Made by a program: the position numbers and the translations under genes. The notes beneath the pieces were generated by a model that searched no databases, was not told the origin of the DNA, and saw only the letters and a program-made list of their open reading frames with translations. From NCBI GenBank assembly GCA_020720945.1, contig DYNR01000103.1, forward strand, positions 1 to 8,096: 8,096 bases of DNA, given 5' to 3'. Position 1 is the stretch's first letter; every line of letters starts with the position of its first letter. This stretch comes from Chthoniobacter flavus (lineage in GTDB: Bacteria > Verrucomicrobiota > Verrucomicrobiia > Chthoniobacterales > DYNR01). Positions 1 through 5,514 of the stretch are shown here, piece after piece.

Positions 1-38
1 ATTTTAACTCCCCGTTTCTCCGAAGATTTCTTAAAAAA

Positions 39-77
39 ATGAAAACTATAACATTGCGCAAGAGGTTGTTTTTTTGA
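39..77 (+). other. Out-of-frame N-terminal coding segment of the chemoreceptor
   Basis: ATG at 39 opens a 12-codon frame encoding MKTITLRKRLFF, followed by TGA at 75-77. A basic stretch ending in hydrophobic residues is what normally precedes the first membrane segment of a chemoreceptor. The next reading frame (from 74) starts immediately with a hydrophobic segment that lacks such a basic leader. Adding one T, or a -1 slip on the T run, would join the two as MKTITLRKRLFF-LICVPLAG. No Shine-Dalgarno sequence is visible before ATG 39, but most genes in this window lack one. I treat this segment as the true start of the downstream receptor gene. Confidence 0.65.
69..75 (+). repeat. T7 homopolymer at the receptor frameshift point
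   Basis: Seven consecutive T occupy 69-75. In the frame of ATG 39 they read TTT TTT and then complete a TGA stop (75-77). Eight T, or five, would give one continuous receptor frame. The tract is therefore the likely site of a sequencing error, a length mutation, phase variation, or transcriptional or ribosomal slippage. Confidence 0.85.
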
Positions 78-1894
78 TTTGTGTTCCGCTGGCGGGTTTG
101 CTGGTGACCTCGGGTTTTTCGTTGAGCTATTTTTTGGGGGTCAAGCGGGAGGTGGACCGCGAGGTGGCGCAGGTGGACGCGTTGGCTGCGGTGTCCGTAA
201 AGGTCAGCGCGGTGGTGCACGAGTTCCAGAAAGAGCGCGGGAGGTCGGCGGGTTTTCTCGGCAGCAAAGGGGCGAAGTTTGCGAAAGAGTTGCCCGACCA
301 GCACAAGGCGAGCGACGCGAAACTCGATGAGATGGATGCGGTTTTGCGGGGGTTTGACGCGAGGGGCGTGGGCGAAGCCTTCGCGAAAAAGCTAGGGGAG
401 GCGGTGGAGTTGCGCCGGAAGGTCGCAGAGGTGCGGAGGGGGATTTTGGCGCAGCAAATCCCTACGGCAGAGGCGATTGGATATTATACGAAAACGAATG
501 CGGCGTTTTTGGCGGCAATCAACGAGATGGCGAAGCTGACGAGCGACTCTTCCATCGCCAACAATGTGACCGCGTATGTGAGTTTTCTGACGATGAAGGA
601 AAACATGGGGATCGAACGGGCCGTGCTGACGAACACTTTCGCGCAGGACAAGTTCGGGGAAGGGATGATCCGGAAGGTGATCGAAATCATCACGACCCAG
701 GGGAACTACGAGAGCGTTTTCCGGGTTTACGCCACTCCGGAGCAAGTGCGTTTTTTTGAAGAAACGGTCAAAGGGCCCGATGTCGAAAAAGTGAAGGAAT
801 GGCGGAACTTGGCTTTGTCGAAGATGTTAGAGGGAGGGTTCGGGGTGAACCCTGGGGAGTGGTTCGATACGATCACGCGCAAGATTGATTTGGCGAAGGC
901 GGTGGAGGACAAGCTTTCGGCGGATATTTTGAAGAGCAGCGCGGCGTTGCGTTCGGGGGTGAACCGCGCTTTGTATCTGGCTTTGGTTTTGACGGTTGCG
1001 ACGGTTTTTCTCACTTTGCTTTTCGCGTATTTTATCGTGCGCAGCGTTTCGCGGTTGTTCGAAGGGATTGCTTTTGGGCTGCGGGCGGCATCCGAGGAGA
1101 ACCACGATTCGGCGCGCGCGCTTTCCGTCGCCAGCGAAGACCTCGCGGAAAATGCGTCCTCCCAGGCTGCGGCACTGGAAGAAACCAGTGCCAGTTTGGA
1201 GGAGATGTCTGGGATGACCAAGCAGAATGCGGAGACGGCAGCTTTTGCAAATGGTCTTGCAAGAGAAGCACTTGCTTCGGCGGACGGCAGCGTGGCAGAG
1301 ATGGTGGAAATGAAATCGGCGATGGATGCCTTGCGGGTTTCCAGCAGGGATGTCGCGGCGATCATCAAAACGATCGACGAGATTGCGTTCCAGACGAACA
1401 TACTGGCGCTCAACGCCGCGGTCGAGGCGGCGCGGGCGGGGGAGGCGGGAGCGGGGTTTGCCGTTGTGGCAGAAGAGGTTAGGAATTTGGCGCAGAGGAG
1501 CGCGGCGGCGGCGCAAGAGACGGGGCGCAAGATCGAGGATTCCTTGAAGAAGACCAACCAAGGGGTAGAAACCAGCGAGCGGGTCGCTGTCAGCCTCGGG
1601 TCGATCGCGGGGAAGGCGCGCGAGCTTAGCGGGTGCGTGGACCAGATTGCGCGGGCGACCAAAGAGCAGAGCCTCGGCATCGGGCAAGTCACTACTGCCG
1701 TGACGCAAATTGATTCCAACACGCAGAAAATCGCCAAGGGTTCCGACGATACGGCGAGGGCGTCCGAGCGGTTGATGGGGTTGGCGGACGAGTTGCAGGA
1801 AACCGTTTATTTGCTGGAAAGCGTCGTGTTGGATTCTGCTGCGGGAGCGACTCGGCAGAGGGCGCAGAGGGCGCAAAGTTCGGGGTCGAGGTAA
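74..1894 (+). CDS. Methyl-accepting chemotaxis protein with NIT-type sensor domain (5' end frameshifted)
   Basis: A transmembrane chemoreceptor that would signal to CheA/CheW. Residue numbers are from TTG 74. Residues 2-22 form the first membrane segment. Residues about 45-260 look like a NIT (nitrate/nitrite-sensing) periplasmic domain: an ERGRSAGFL motif at 54-62 and KENMGIERAVL at 175-185. Residues 298-323 are the second membrane segment. A typical HAMP domain is not evident; only about 40 residues without the usual proline separate the membrane from the adaptation region. The methylation-type segment AAALEETSASLEEM is at 365-378. The conserved signalling hairpin, including DEIAFQTNILALNAAVEAAR, spans about 434-473. 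There is no C-terminal CheR-tethering pentapeptide; the tail is Arg/Gln-rich and is encoded by 9-bp repeats. The natural start is probably ATG 39 in another frame, because TTG 74 has no ribosome binding site and leaves no basic residues before the membrane segment. The MCP family call is secure; the ligand is not established. Confidence 0.93.
   Translation: MICVPLAGLLVTSGFSLSYFLGVKREVDREVAQVDALAAVSVKVSAVVHEFQKERGRSAGFLGSKGAKFAKELPDQHKASDAKLDEMDAVLRGFDARGVGEAFAKKLGEAVELRRKVAEVRRGILAQQIPTAEAIGYYTKTNAAFLAAINEMAKLTSDSSIANNVTAYVSFLTMKENMGIERAVLTNTFAQDKFGEGMIRKVIEIITTQGNYESVFRVYATPEQVRFFEETVKGPDVEKVKEWRNLALSKMLEGGFGVNPGEWFDTITRKIDLAKAVEDKLSADILKSSAALRSGVNRALYLALVLTVATVFLTLLFAYFIVRSVSRLFEGIAFGLRAASEENHDSARALSVASEDLAENASSQAAALEETSASLEEMSGMTKQNAETAAFANGLAREALASADGSVAEMVEMKSAMDALRVSSRDVAAIIKTIDEIAFQTNILALNAAVEAARAGEAGAGFAVVAEEVRNLAQRSAAAAQETGRKIEDSLKKTNQGVETSERVAVSLGSIAGKARELSGCVDQIARATKEQSLGIGQVTTAVTQIDSNTQKIAKGSDDTARASERLMGLADELQETVYLLESVVLDSAAGATRQRAQRAQSSGSR
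1852..1878 (+). repeat. Tandem 9-bp repeat, left arm (GGCGCAGAG-like, three units)
   Basis: Three adjacent 9-mers: TCGGCAGAG (1852-1860), GGCGCAGAG (1861-1869) and GGCGCAAAG (1870-1878). They lie in the last codons of the receptor and encode its RQRAQRAQ-type tail. The reverse-complement array at 2003-2029 follows the same RRCGCARAR pattern, so the two form a long-distance inverted repeat. Confidence 0.7.
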
Positions 1895-1958
1895 ATTTTT
1901 TCAAAAACCGAAAAAACTGCTTGTTTTCTTTCGCCGTTTCGTTCAGACAATACGCCTG

Positions 1959-2645
1959 ATGCATACACCCTCCCTTTATCGCTGGCTCCCCGCAATGGCC
2001 CCTATTGCGTCTTTTGCGTCTTTTGCGTTCGCGTTCTTCCTTTGCATGGAGGCATCGTTGATGGCGCAGGAAGATCCGTCGGTGAACCGGGATTTCGTTG
2101 TTCACGAAGTGAAAACGGCGTTTGCGGCGACTCCTTCGGTGGACGGTCCCCGGAAGATGGTTCCCTCCGGGCGGCGGAAGTCGAACTGGTTGGAAGTCGA
2201 AGCGGAGTTCGGCTGGATTCCTTCCAAGGAGGATGCGAAGAGCCCTTATCTCGATGAACTTGTCGCAGATTTTTATGTCATGTTGGAGACGGGGGCCAGC
2301 AAGGAGGCGCAGCGGACGCTTTTGAAGGGGAAAACGACGCTTACCAATGTTGGGCCCAACAAGTCCATGTTTGCGGTTATGTATGTGAGTCCCAGGGCGA
2401 TGGAGCGTTTGTTTGCCGGGAAACCGCCGGTCGCTTATTCGCCGAATCTCGTTTCAGCCACCGGAGTCGTGCTCACGCGGGGAGGGAAAAAAGTCGCGGT
2501 TTATTCATCTAGGGGCAAGGCACCGTTTTGGGAGCAGACAGACCCGACTACTAAAGTGGTAGAAGGGGGGCTTCTGCCGCGCTCCAAAACTCCTTTCGCC
2601 CTTTCTTCTTGGGATTATTACGAGGAGGAGAAAACGGAGAAATAA
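1959..2645 (+). CDS. Secreted pilus-locus protein, Amuc_1102-like
   Basis: A 228-residue protein with an N-terminal export signal and a globular remainder. From ATG 1959 the leader has one arginine (residue 8) and then a hydrophobic stretch at about residues 13-30. Signal peptidase cleavage is plausible after Ala at about residue 36 (SLMA-QEDP), though the -3 residue is leucine, which is not ideal. The FFLC segment is a poor lipobox, so I do not call a lipoprotein. An internal ATG at 1995 would remove the arginine, so 1959 is preferred. The mature part has alternating hydrophobic stretches (for example NWLEVEAEFGWI and SMFAVMYVS) that suggest a beta-rich fold. I recognise no catalytic motif. 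The assignment rests mainly on position, directly before the PilM gene as Amuc_1102 is in Akkermansia, with similar size and export; sequence similarity was not tested. No Shine-Dalgarno sequence precedes the start. Confidence 0.75.
   Translation: MHTPSLYRWLPAMAPIASFASFAFAFFLCMEASLMAQEDPSVNRDFVVHEVKTAFAATPSVDGPRKMVPSGRRKSNWLEVEAEFGWIPSKEDAKSPYLDELVADFYVMLETGASKEAQRTLLKGKTTLTNVGPNKSMFAVMYVSPRAMERLFAGKPPVAYSPNLVSATGVVLTRGGKKVAVYSSRGKAPFWEQTDPTTKVVEGGLLPRSKTPFALSSWDYYEEEKTEK
2003..2029 (-). repeat. Tandem 9-bp repeat, right arm (inverted copy)
   Basis: On the plus strand three 9-mers read TATTGCGTC, TTTTGCGTC and TTTTGCGTT; their reverse complements are GACGCAATA, GACGCAAAA and AACGCAAAA. They encode the repetitive SFASFAFAF part of the signal peptide. 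In RNA, 1861-1878 can pair with 2012-2029 at all 18 positions (12 Watson-Crick and 6 G-U), enclosing a loop of about 133 nt that holds the receptor stop codon and the next start codon. Confidence 0.7.
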
Positions 2646-2653
2646 GGTGTTTT

Positions 2654-2672
2654 CTTGGCAGGTGATGCCAAG
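2654..2672 (+). other. Small perfect hairpin before pilM
   Basis: CTTGGCA (2654-2660), a GGTGA loop, and TGCCAAG (2666-2672) form a perfect 7-bp stem in the 63-nt stretch between the Amuc_1102-like stop and ATG 2709. It is not followed by a T run, so it is not a simple intrinsic terminator. It covers the alternative TTG start at 2655. Its role is unknown; it could be chance or a translational control element. Confidence 0.45.
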
Positions 2673-2708
2673 GGAGCGACAGCAACCCCAAAAAAATATT
2701 TTTCGCCC

Positions 2709-4532
2709 ATGTCTGCAAACAACAAATCGGTGGCCCTGAATTTGGGCATGCAAAATGTTTCCCTCGCGGAGTTTGAGATCCTTCCCAACGGGGGGTTGAG
2801 TCTTTCCGCTTACCAGTCCAACGAACTTTCTCCCGATCCCGCGGACGACATTGCTCGCGTCGGGGCGATTGGCGAAGCGGTGGGCGCACTCCGGCAATCC
2901 TTGCAAGTCAAGGGAGGTGTTACTGGCCAGCATTGCTTGCCGTCGCAAGCGGTTTTTACGCGTTTTGTCCGGCTTCCCGGTTCTTCTCCAGAAGACATCA
3001 AGGCGGTCATTAGTTTTGAGGCCCAGCAGAATGTTCCTTTTCCTATCAACGAGGTTGTTTGGGATTACCAGATTCTTGGAGGCGAACGCGAAGGGACATG
3101 GGATGTCGCTTTGGCCGCCATCAAGTCCGACCAGTTGTCGGAGGTCTATGATTCTTGCGTCAACGGCGGGGTGAAAGCCGACCACATCGACATAGCACCG
3201 ATGGCTTTGGCAAACGCTTTTCGCTTCAATTACTCCGACTATGCGGGCACGACGCTGCTGGTTGACATGGGGGCACGGACGACGAACCTCGTGTTTGTTG
3301 ATGGGGAGAAGGTGTTTAGCAGGACGATTCCGATTGGTGGGAATGCGATTACCGTAGCCATTGCCAAGGAGTTGGGGTGCGAGGCAGTCGAAGCGGAAAG
3401 GATGAAAAAAGAGAAGGGTTTTGTTGGGTTGGGGGGCGGGTATGCCGAAGATCCCGATCCGACGGTTGCTAAAATCGCGAAGGTTGCAAGAAACACCATG
3501 ACTCGCTTGCACGCCGAAATCACCCGTTCCATCAGTTTTTATCGTGCCAATCAAGGGGGGACGGCTCCCGTGAGGGCGTTGCTTTGCGGCGGGGCGATGA
3601 GCATGGGGTCTATGCGGGAGTTTTTCTCCGAAAAATTGCAGATGCCCTTGGAGTGGTTCAACCCCTTGAGGAATGTCTGCGTTTCCTCTCCGCAAGTGGC
3701 GGCTGCGGTGGAGGGCCGCATCCACACGCTCGGAGAACTGGTTGGTTTGGCTCTGCGGGCGGGGGAAAAGTGCCCGGTCGAAATCAATTTGCGCCCGGTG
3801 CGGGCTAGGACGGAGCTGGAATTAAAGAAGCGCAAGCCGGCCTTGATCGCCGCGTTGGTGTGCTTGGTTTTTGCGCTGCTTTCCTTGCATTTGTTTTTTT
3901 CTTCCGCGGGGGAAAAACTTGCGTCCGTGACCGAAGGAGTGCAATCGGACATCAAGAGGCTGAAGGGAATTTCGTCCCAAATCCAGCAATCGCGGGATGA
4001 GCGGCAGAGGTTGCAGGATTTGGCTGCACCGATTTTGCTTTCTATCGAAGAGCGGCGCGTTTGGTTGGCGTTGCTCGATACGCTCGGCAAGAGCCTTCCC
4101 CCGCGTTACATTTGGACTACGCAGATCACCCCGCTTTCTAACGGGGCAGCGGTTTCTTTGGAACCGACTTCCGTGATTGCGCCGCCGCAGCCCAAACCCA
4201 CGCCGGCACGCAAGCCGACCCCGCAACCAAAATCCGATAAAAAGGCCAAGGATAAAGGGAAGGATGCGGCGAAGGAAAAAGCCAAGAATGTCCCGCCTCC
4301 GCCAGGGATTGATGCCATCCGCATCGACGGGCTTTATTTGGAAAATCCGTCCATGACGGGGGCGAATGTTGCGGTCGTGGATGCGTTCGTGGACAGCCTT
4401 GCGAAGAGCGGGTTCTTCGTCATCGACAGCACCGTGAAGACGAGCATGGTCAGGACCCAGCCGGACAACACGAGCTGGGCGTATGGTTACTCGTTTGTCG
4501 TCCCGTTGAAATATCCCATAGCACTTCCGTAA
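2709..4532 (+). CDS. pilM: PilM-PilN fusion: actin-like pilus assembly ATPase joined to a PilN-like membrane domain (Amuc_1101-like)
   Basis: A 607-residue protein combining two pilus inner-membrane components. Residues 1-345 are PilM, the cytoplasmic actin/FtsA-like protein. They contain an N-terminal ALNLGMQNVSLAEF segment (phosphate-1 region), a subdomain with LPSQAVFTRFVRLPG and NVPFPINEVVWDYQ, the phosphate-2 motif LLVDMGARTTNLVFV around Asp186, and an adenosine-site GGA at 294-296. Residues 359-363 read INLRP, matching the INLLP-type motif that PilN proteins use to contact PilM. A basic patch and one membrane segment (378-397) follow, then a coiled-coil-like stretch to about 455. A PilN-like alpha/beta domain comes last, interrupted by a Lys/Pro-rich insert at about 491-533. 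PilM alone is typically about 350 residues. ATG 2709 is chosen because the conserved PilM fold starts there; TTG 2655 in frame has a weak GGTG upstream and adds 18 residues. The Amuc_1100-like gene begins 14 nt after the stop. In the phosphate-1 motif the usual acidic residue is Asn11. Confidence 0.9.
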   Translation: MSANNKSVALNLGMQNVSLAEFEILPNGGLSLSAYQSNELSPDPADDIARVGAIGEAVGALRQSLQVKGGVTGQHCLPSQAVFTRFVRLPGSSPEDIKAVISFEAQQNVPFPINEVVWDYQILGGEREGTWDVALAAIKSDQLSEVYDSCVNGGVKADHIDIAPMALANAFRFNYSDYAGTTLLVDMGARTTNLVFVDGEKVFSRTIPIGGNAITVAIAKELGCEAVEAERMKKEKGFVGLGGGYAEDPDPTVAKIAKVARNTMTRLHAEITRSISFYRANQGGTAPVRALLCGGAMSMGSMREFFSEKLQMPLEWFNPLRNVCVSSPQVAAAVEGRIHTLGELVGLALRAGEKCPVEINLRPVRARTELELKKRKPALIAALVCLVFALLSLHLFFSSAGEKLASVTEGVQSDIKRLKGISSQIQQSRDERQRLQDLAAPILLSIEERRVWLALLDTLGKSLPPRYIWTTQITPLSNGAAVSLEPTSVIAPPQPKPTPARKPTPQPKSDKKAKDKGKDAAKEKAKNVPPPPGIDAIRIDGLYLENPSMTGANVAVVDAFVDSLAKSGFFVIDSTVKTSMVRTQPDNTSWAYGYSFVVPLKYPIALP

Positions 4533-4546
4533 CTTTTTTTCCTTCA

Positions 4547-5500
4547 ATGAATTGGATCAAACAAAACCCCTTTGTCTCCGGCGTGGCCGGTGTCGCACTC
4601 GTTTTAATTTTGTCTCTCGGCTACCTGCTTTTTAGCTCTTGGTCTTTTTACAGCGAACAGGAAGAAGCGTATCTTTCCAAGGTCAGGGAGTTGCACAAGC
4701 TGCAAGAGGAGTCCCCGTATCCTAGCGAAGAAAACCTCAAAGCGATCCGCGTCAATGTGGACGAGTATTTGTCTGCACTGAAGCAGGCGGAAAGCAATTT
4801 CCGGAAGCTTCTCCCGCCCGTCCCTGAAAAGGTCACCCCGCAGGAGTTCCAAGATGAGCTCCGCAAGGTGGTTTCCCTAGTTGCGGCAAAAGCGAAAGAA
4901 AACAAGGTCGAGCTTCCCGCGGACTTTTACTTGGGGTTCGAGAAGTATCGTTCCGGGTTGCCGAGCAACGAATCGGCTGCTCCGATGGCGCGGCAACTGG
5001 AATCCATCCATTGGATTTTCACCAAAGTGCTGGAATCGGGGATCGCGAAAGTCAACTCGTTCACGAGAGCGCCGTTGCCGATCGAAGACGACAAGGCGTA
5101 TCCCGGTTTTCCAAAAAATCCGAAACCCGAGGAAATTTTGCGGGTGAACCGTTTGAACCTTTCCGTTTCGGGCGACCAAATCCGTGTCCGCAAGGCGGTC
5201 AACGAACTGGTTGCTTGCCCGCAGTTTTTGATCATCCGTGCCATGGATTTTCAAAATTCGGCACCCAAAGGCCCCCCGAAGGTTGCTGGGTCTGATGCGG
5301 GGGCATCGGCTTCGGGTTCTTCCGGGGGGCTTGCCGATTTGTTTGGCTCTTCGAAAGGGGGCAAGGGCGTATCGGATTTGCCGATTCTTTTGGGGCGGGA
5401 GACGGTCACCTGCCGGATGAATCTCGAACTGCTGGATTTTGCTCCATTGAACTTGGACGGGGCGGCGGCGGATAAAACGGAAACTCCGAAAAAGAAATAA
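4547..5500 (+). CDS. Amuc_1100 family pilus protein (PilO-like)
   Basis: A 317-residue bitopic inner-membrane protein with most of its mass in the periplasm. A short cytoplasmic tail (MNWIKQNPF) precedes one membrane segment at about 10-30. A charged, helical, coiled-coil-like region follows to about residue 95, then an alpha/beta portion. This order (tail, one membrane helix, coiled coil, compact domain) is that of PilO-type proteins. As I recall it, Akkermansia Amuc_1100 is also 317 residues and shares landmark positions: an NWI motif at the start, TPxxFQNEL against TPQEFQDEL here, and LGFxxY against FYLGFEKYR here. A Gly/Ser-rich linker at 238-275 precedes a final strand region ending in LELLDF, a layout also seen in Amuc_1100. 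Amuc_1100 is known as a pilus-locus surface protein reported to signal through host TLR2; nothing here shows that this homologue does so. No Shine-Dalgarno sequence is visible. The family call is strong, the PilO role inferred. Confidence 0.88.
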   Translation: MNWIKQNPFVSGVAGVALVLILSLGYLLFSSWSFYSEQEEAYLSKVRELHKLQEESPYPSEENLKAIRVNVDEYLSALKQAESNFRKLLPPVPEKVTPQEFQDELRKVVSLVAAKAKENKVELPADFYLGFEKYRSGLPSNESAAPMARQLESIHWIFTKVLESGIAKVNSFTRAPLPIEDDKAYPGFPKNPKPEEILRVNRLNLSVSGDQIRVRKAVNELVACPQFLIIRAMDFQNSAPKGPPKVAGSDAGASASGSSGGLADLFGSSKGGKGVSDLPILLGRETVTCRMNLELLDFAPLNLDGAAADKTETPKKK

Positions 5501-5506
5501 AGGAGG
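5501..5506 (+). promoter_or_regulatory. Perfect ribosome binding site AGGAGG
   Basis: AGGAGG starts directly after the TAA of the Amuc_1100-like gene and lies 8 nt before ATG 5515. It fixes that start. It is the only full consensus Shine-Dalgarno sequence before any gene in the window. Confidence 0.85.
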
Positions 5507-5514
5507 AAAAGATT

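Noticed and set aside
727..1876. Two long minus-strand frames (336 and 349 codons) across the chemoreceptor
   Set aside because: Both are antisense to highly conserved MCP signalling sequence and are explained by the base composition of that gene.
1909..1933. Possible intrinsic terminator after the receptor (CGAAA/TTTCG and AAAC/GTTT)
   Set aside because: The stem is A/T-only apart from a few pairs, has a TC bulge, and is not followed by a T run. Read-through into the pilus genes cannot be excluded.
1921..1952. Possible promoter before the Amuc_1102-like gene (TTGTTT and GACAAT)
   Set aside because: The boxes match consensus only partly and the spacing is about 19 nt; this is too weak to call without transcript data.
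2034..2049. Lipoprotein signal (FFLC) in the Amuc_1102-like protein
   Set aside because: Bulky Phe, Phe and Leu before the Cys do not fit a lipobox, which needs a small residue at -1.
2654..2690. Riboswitch-like look of the pilM leader
   Set aside because: Beyond one 7-bp hairpin I could not match it to any riboswitch core I know, and the leader is only about 60 nt.
2505..3725. A 406-codon open frame on the minus strand across pilM
   Set aside because: It lies antisense to the conserved PilM coding region, its translation is rich in Arg, His and Pro, and no domain is recognisable. It is a shadow of a GC-rich gene.
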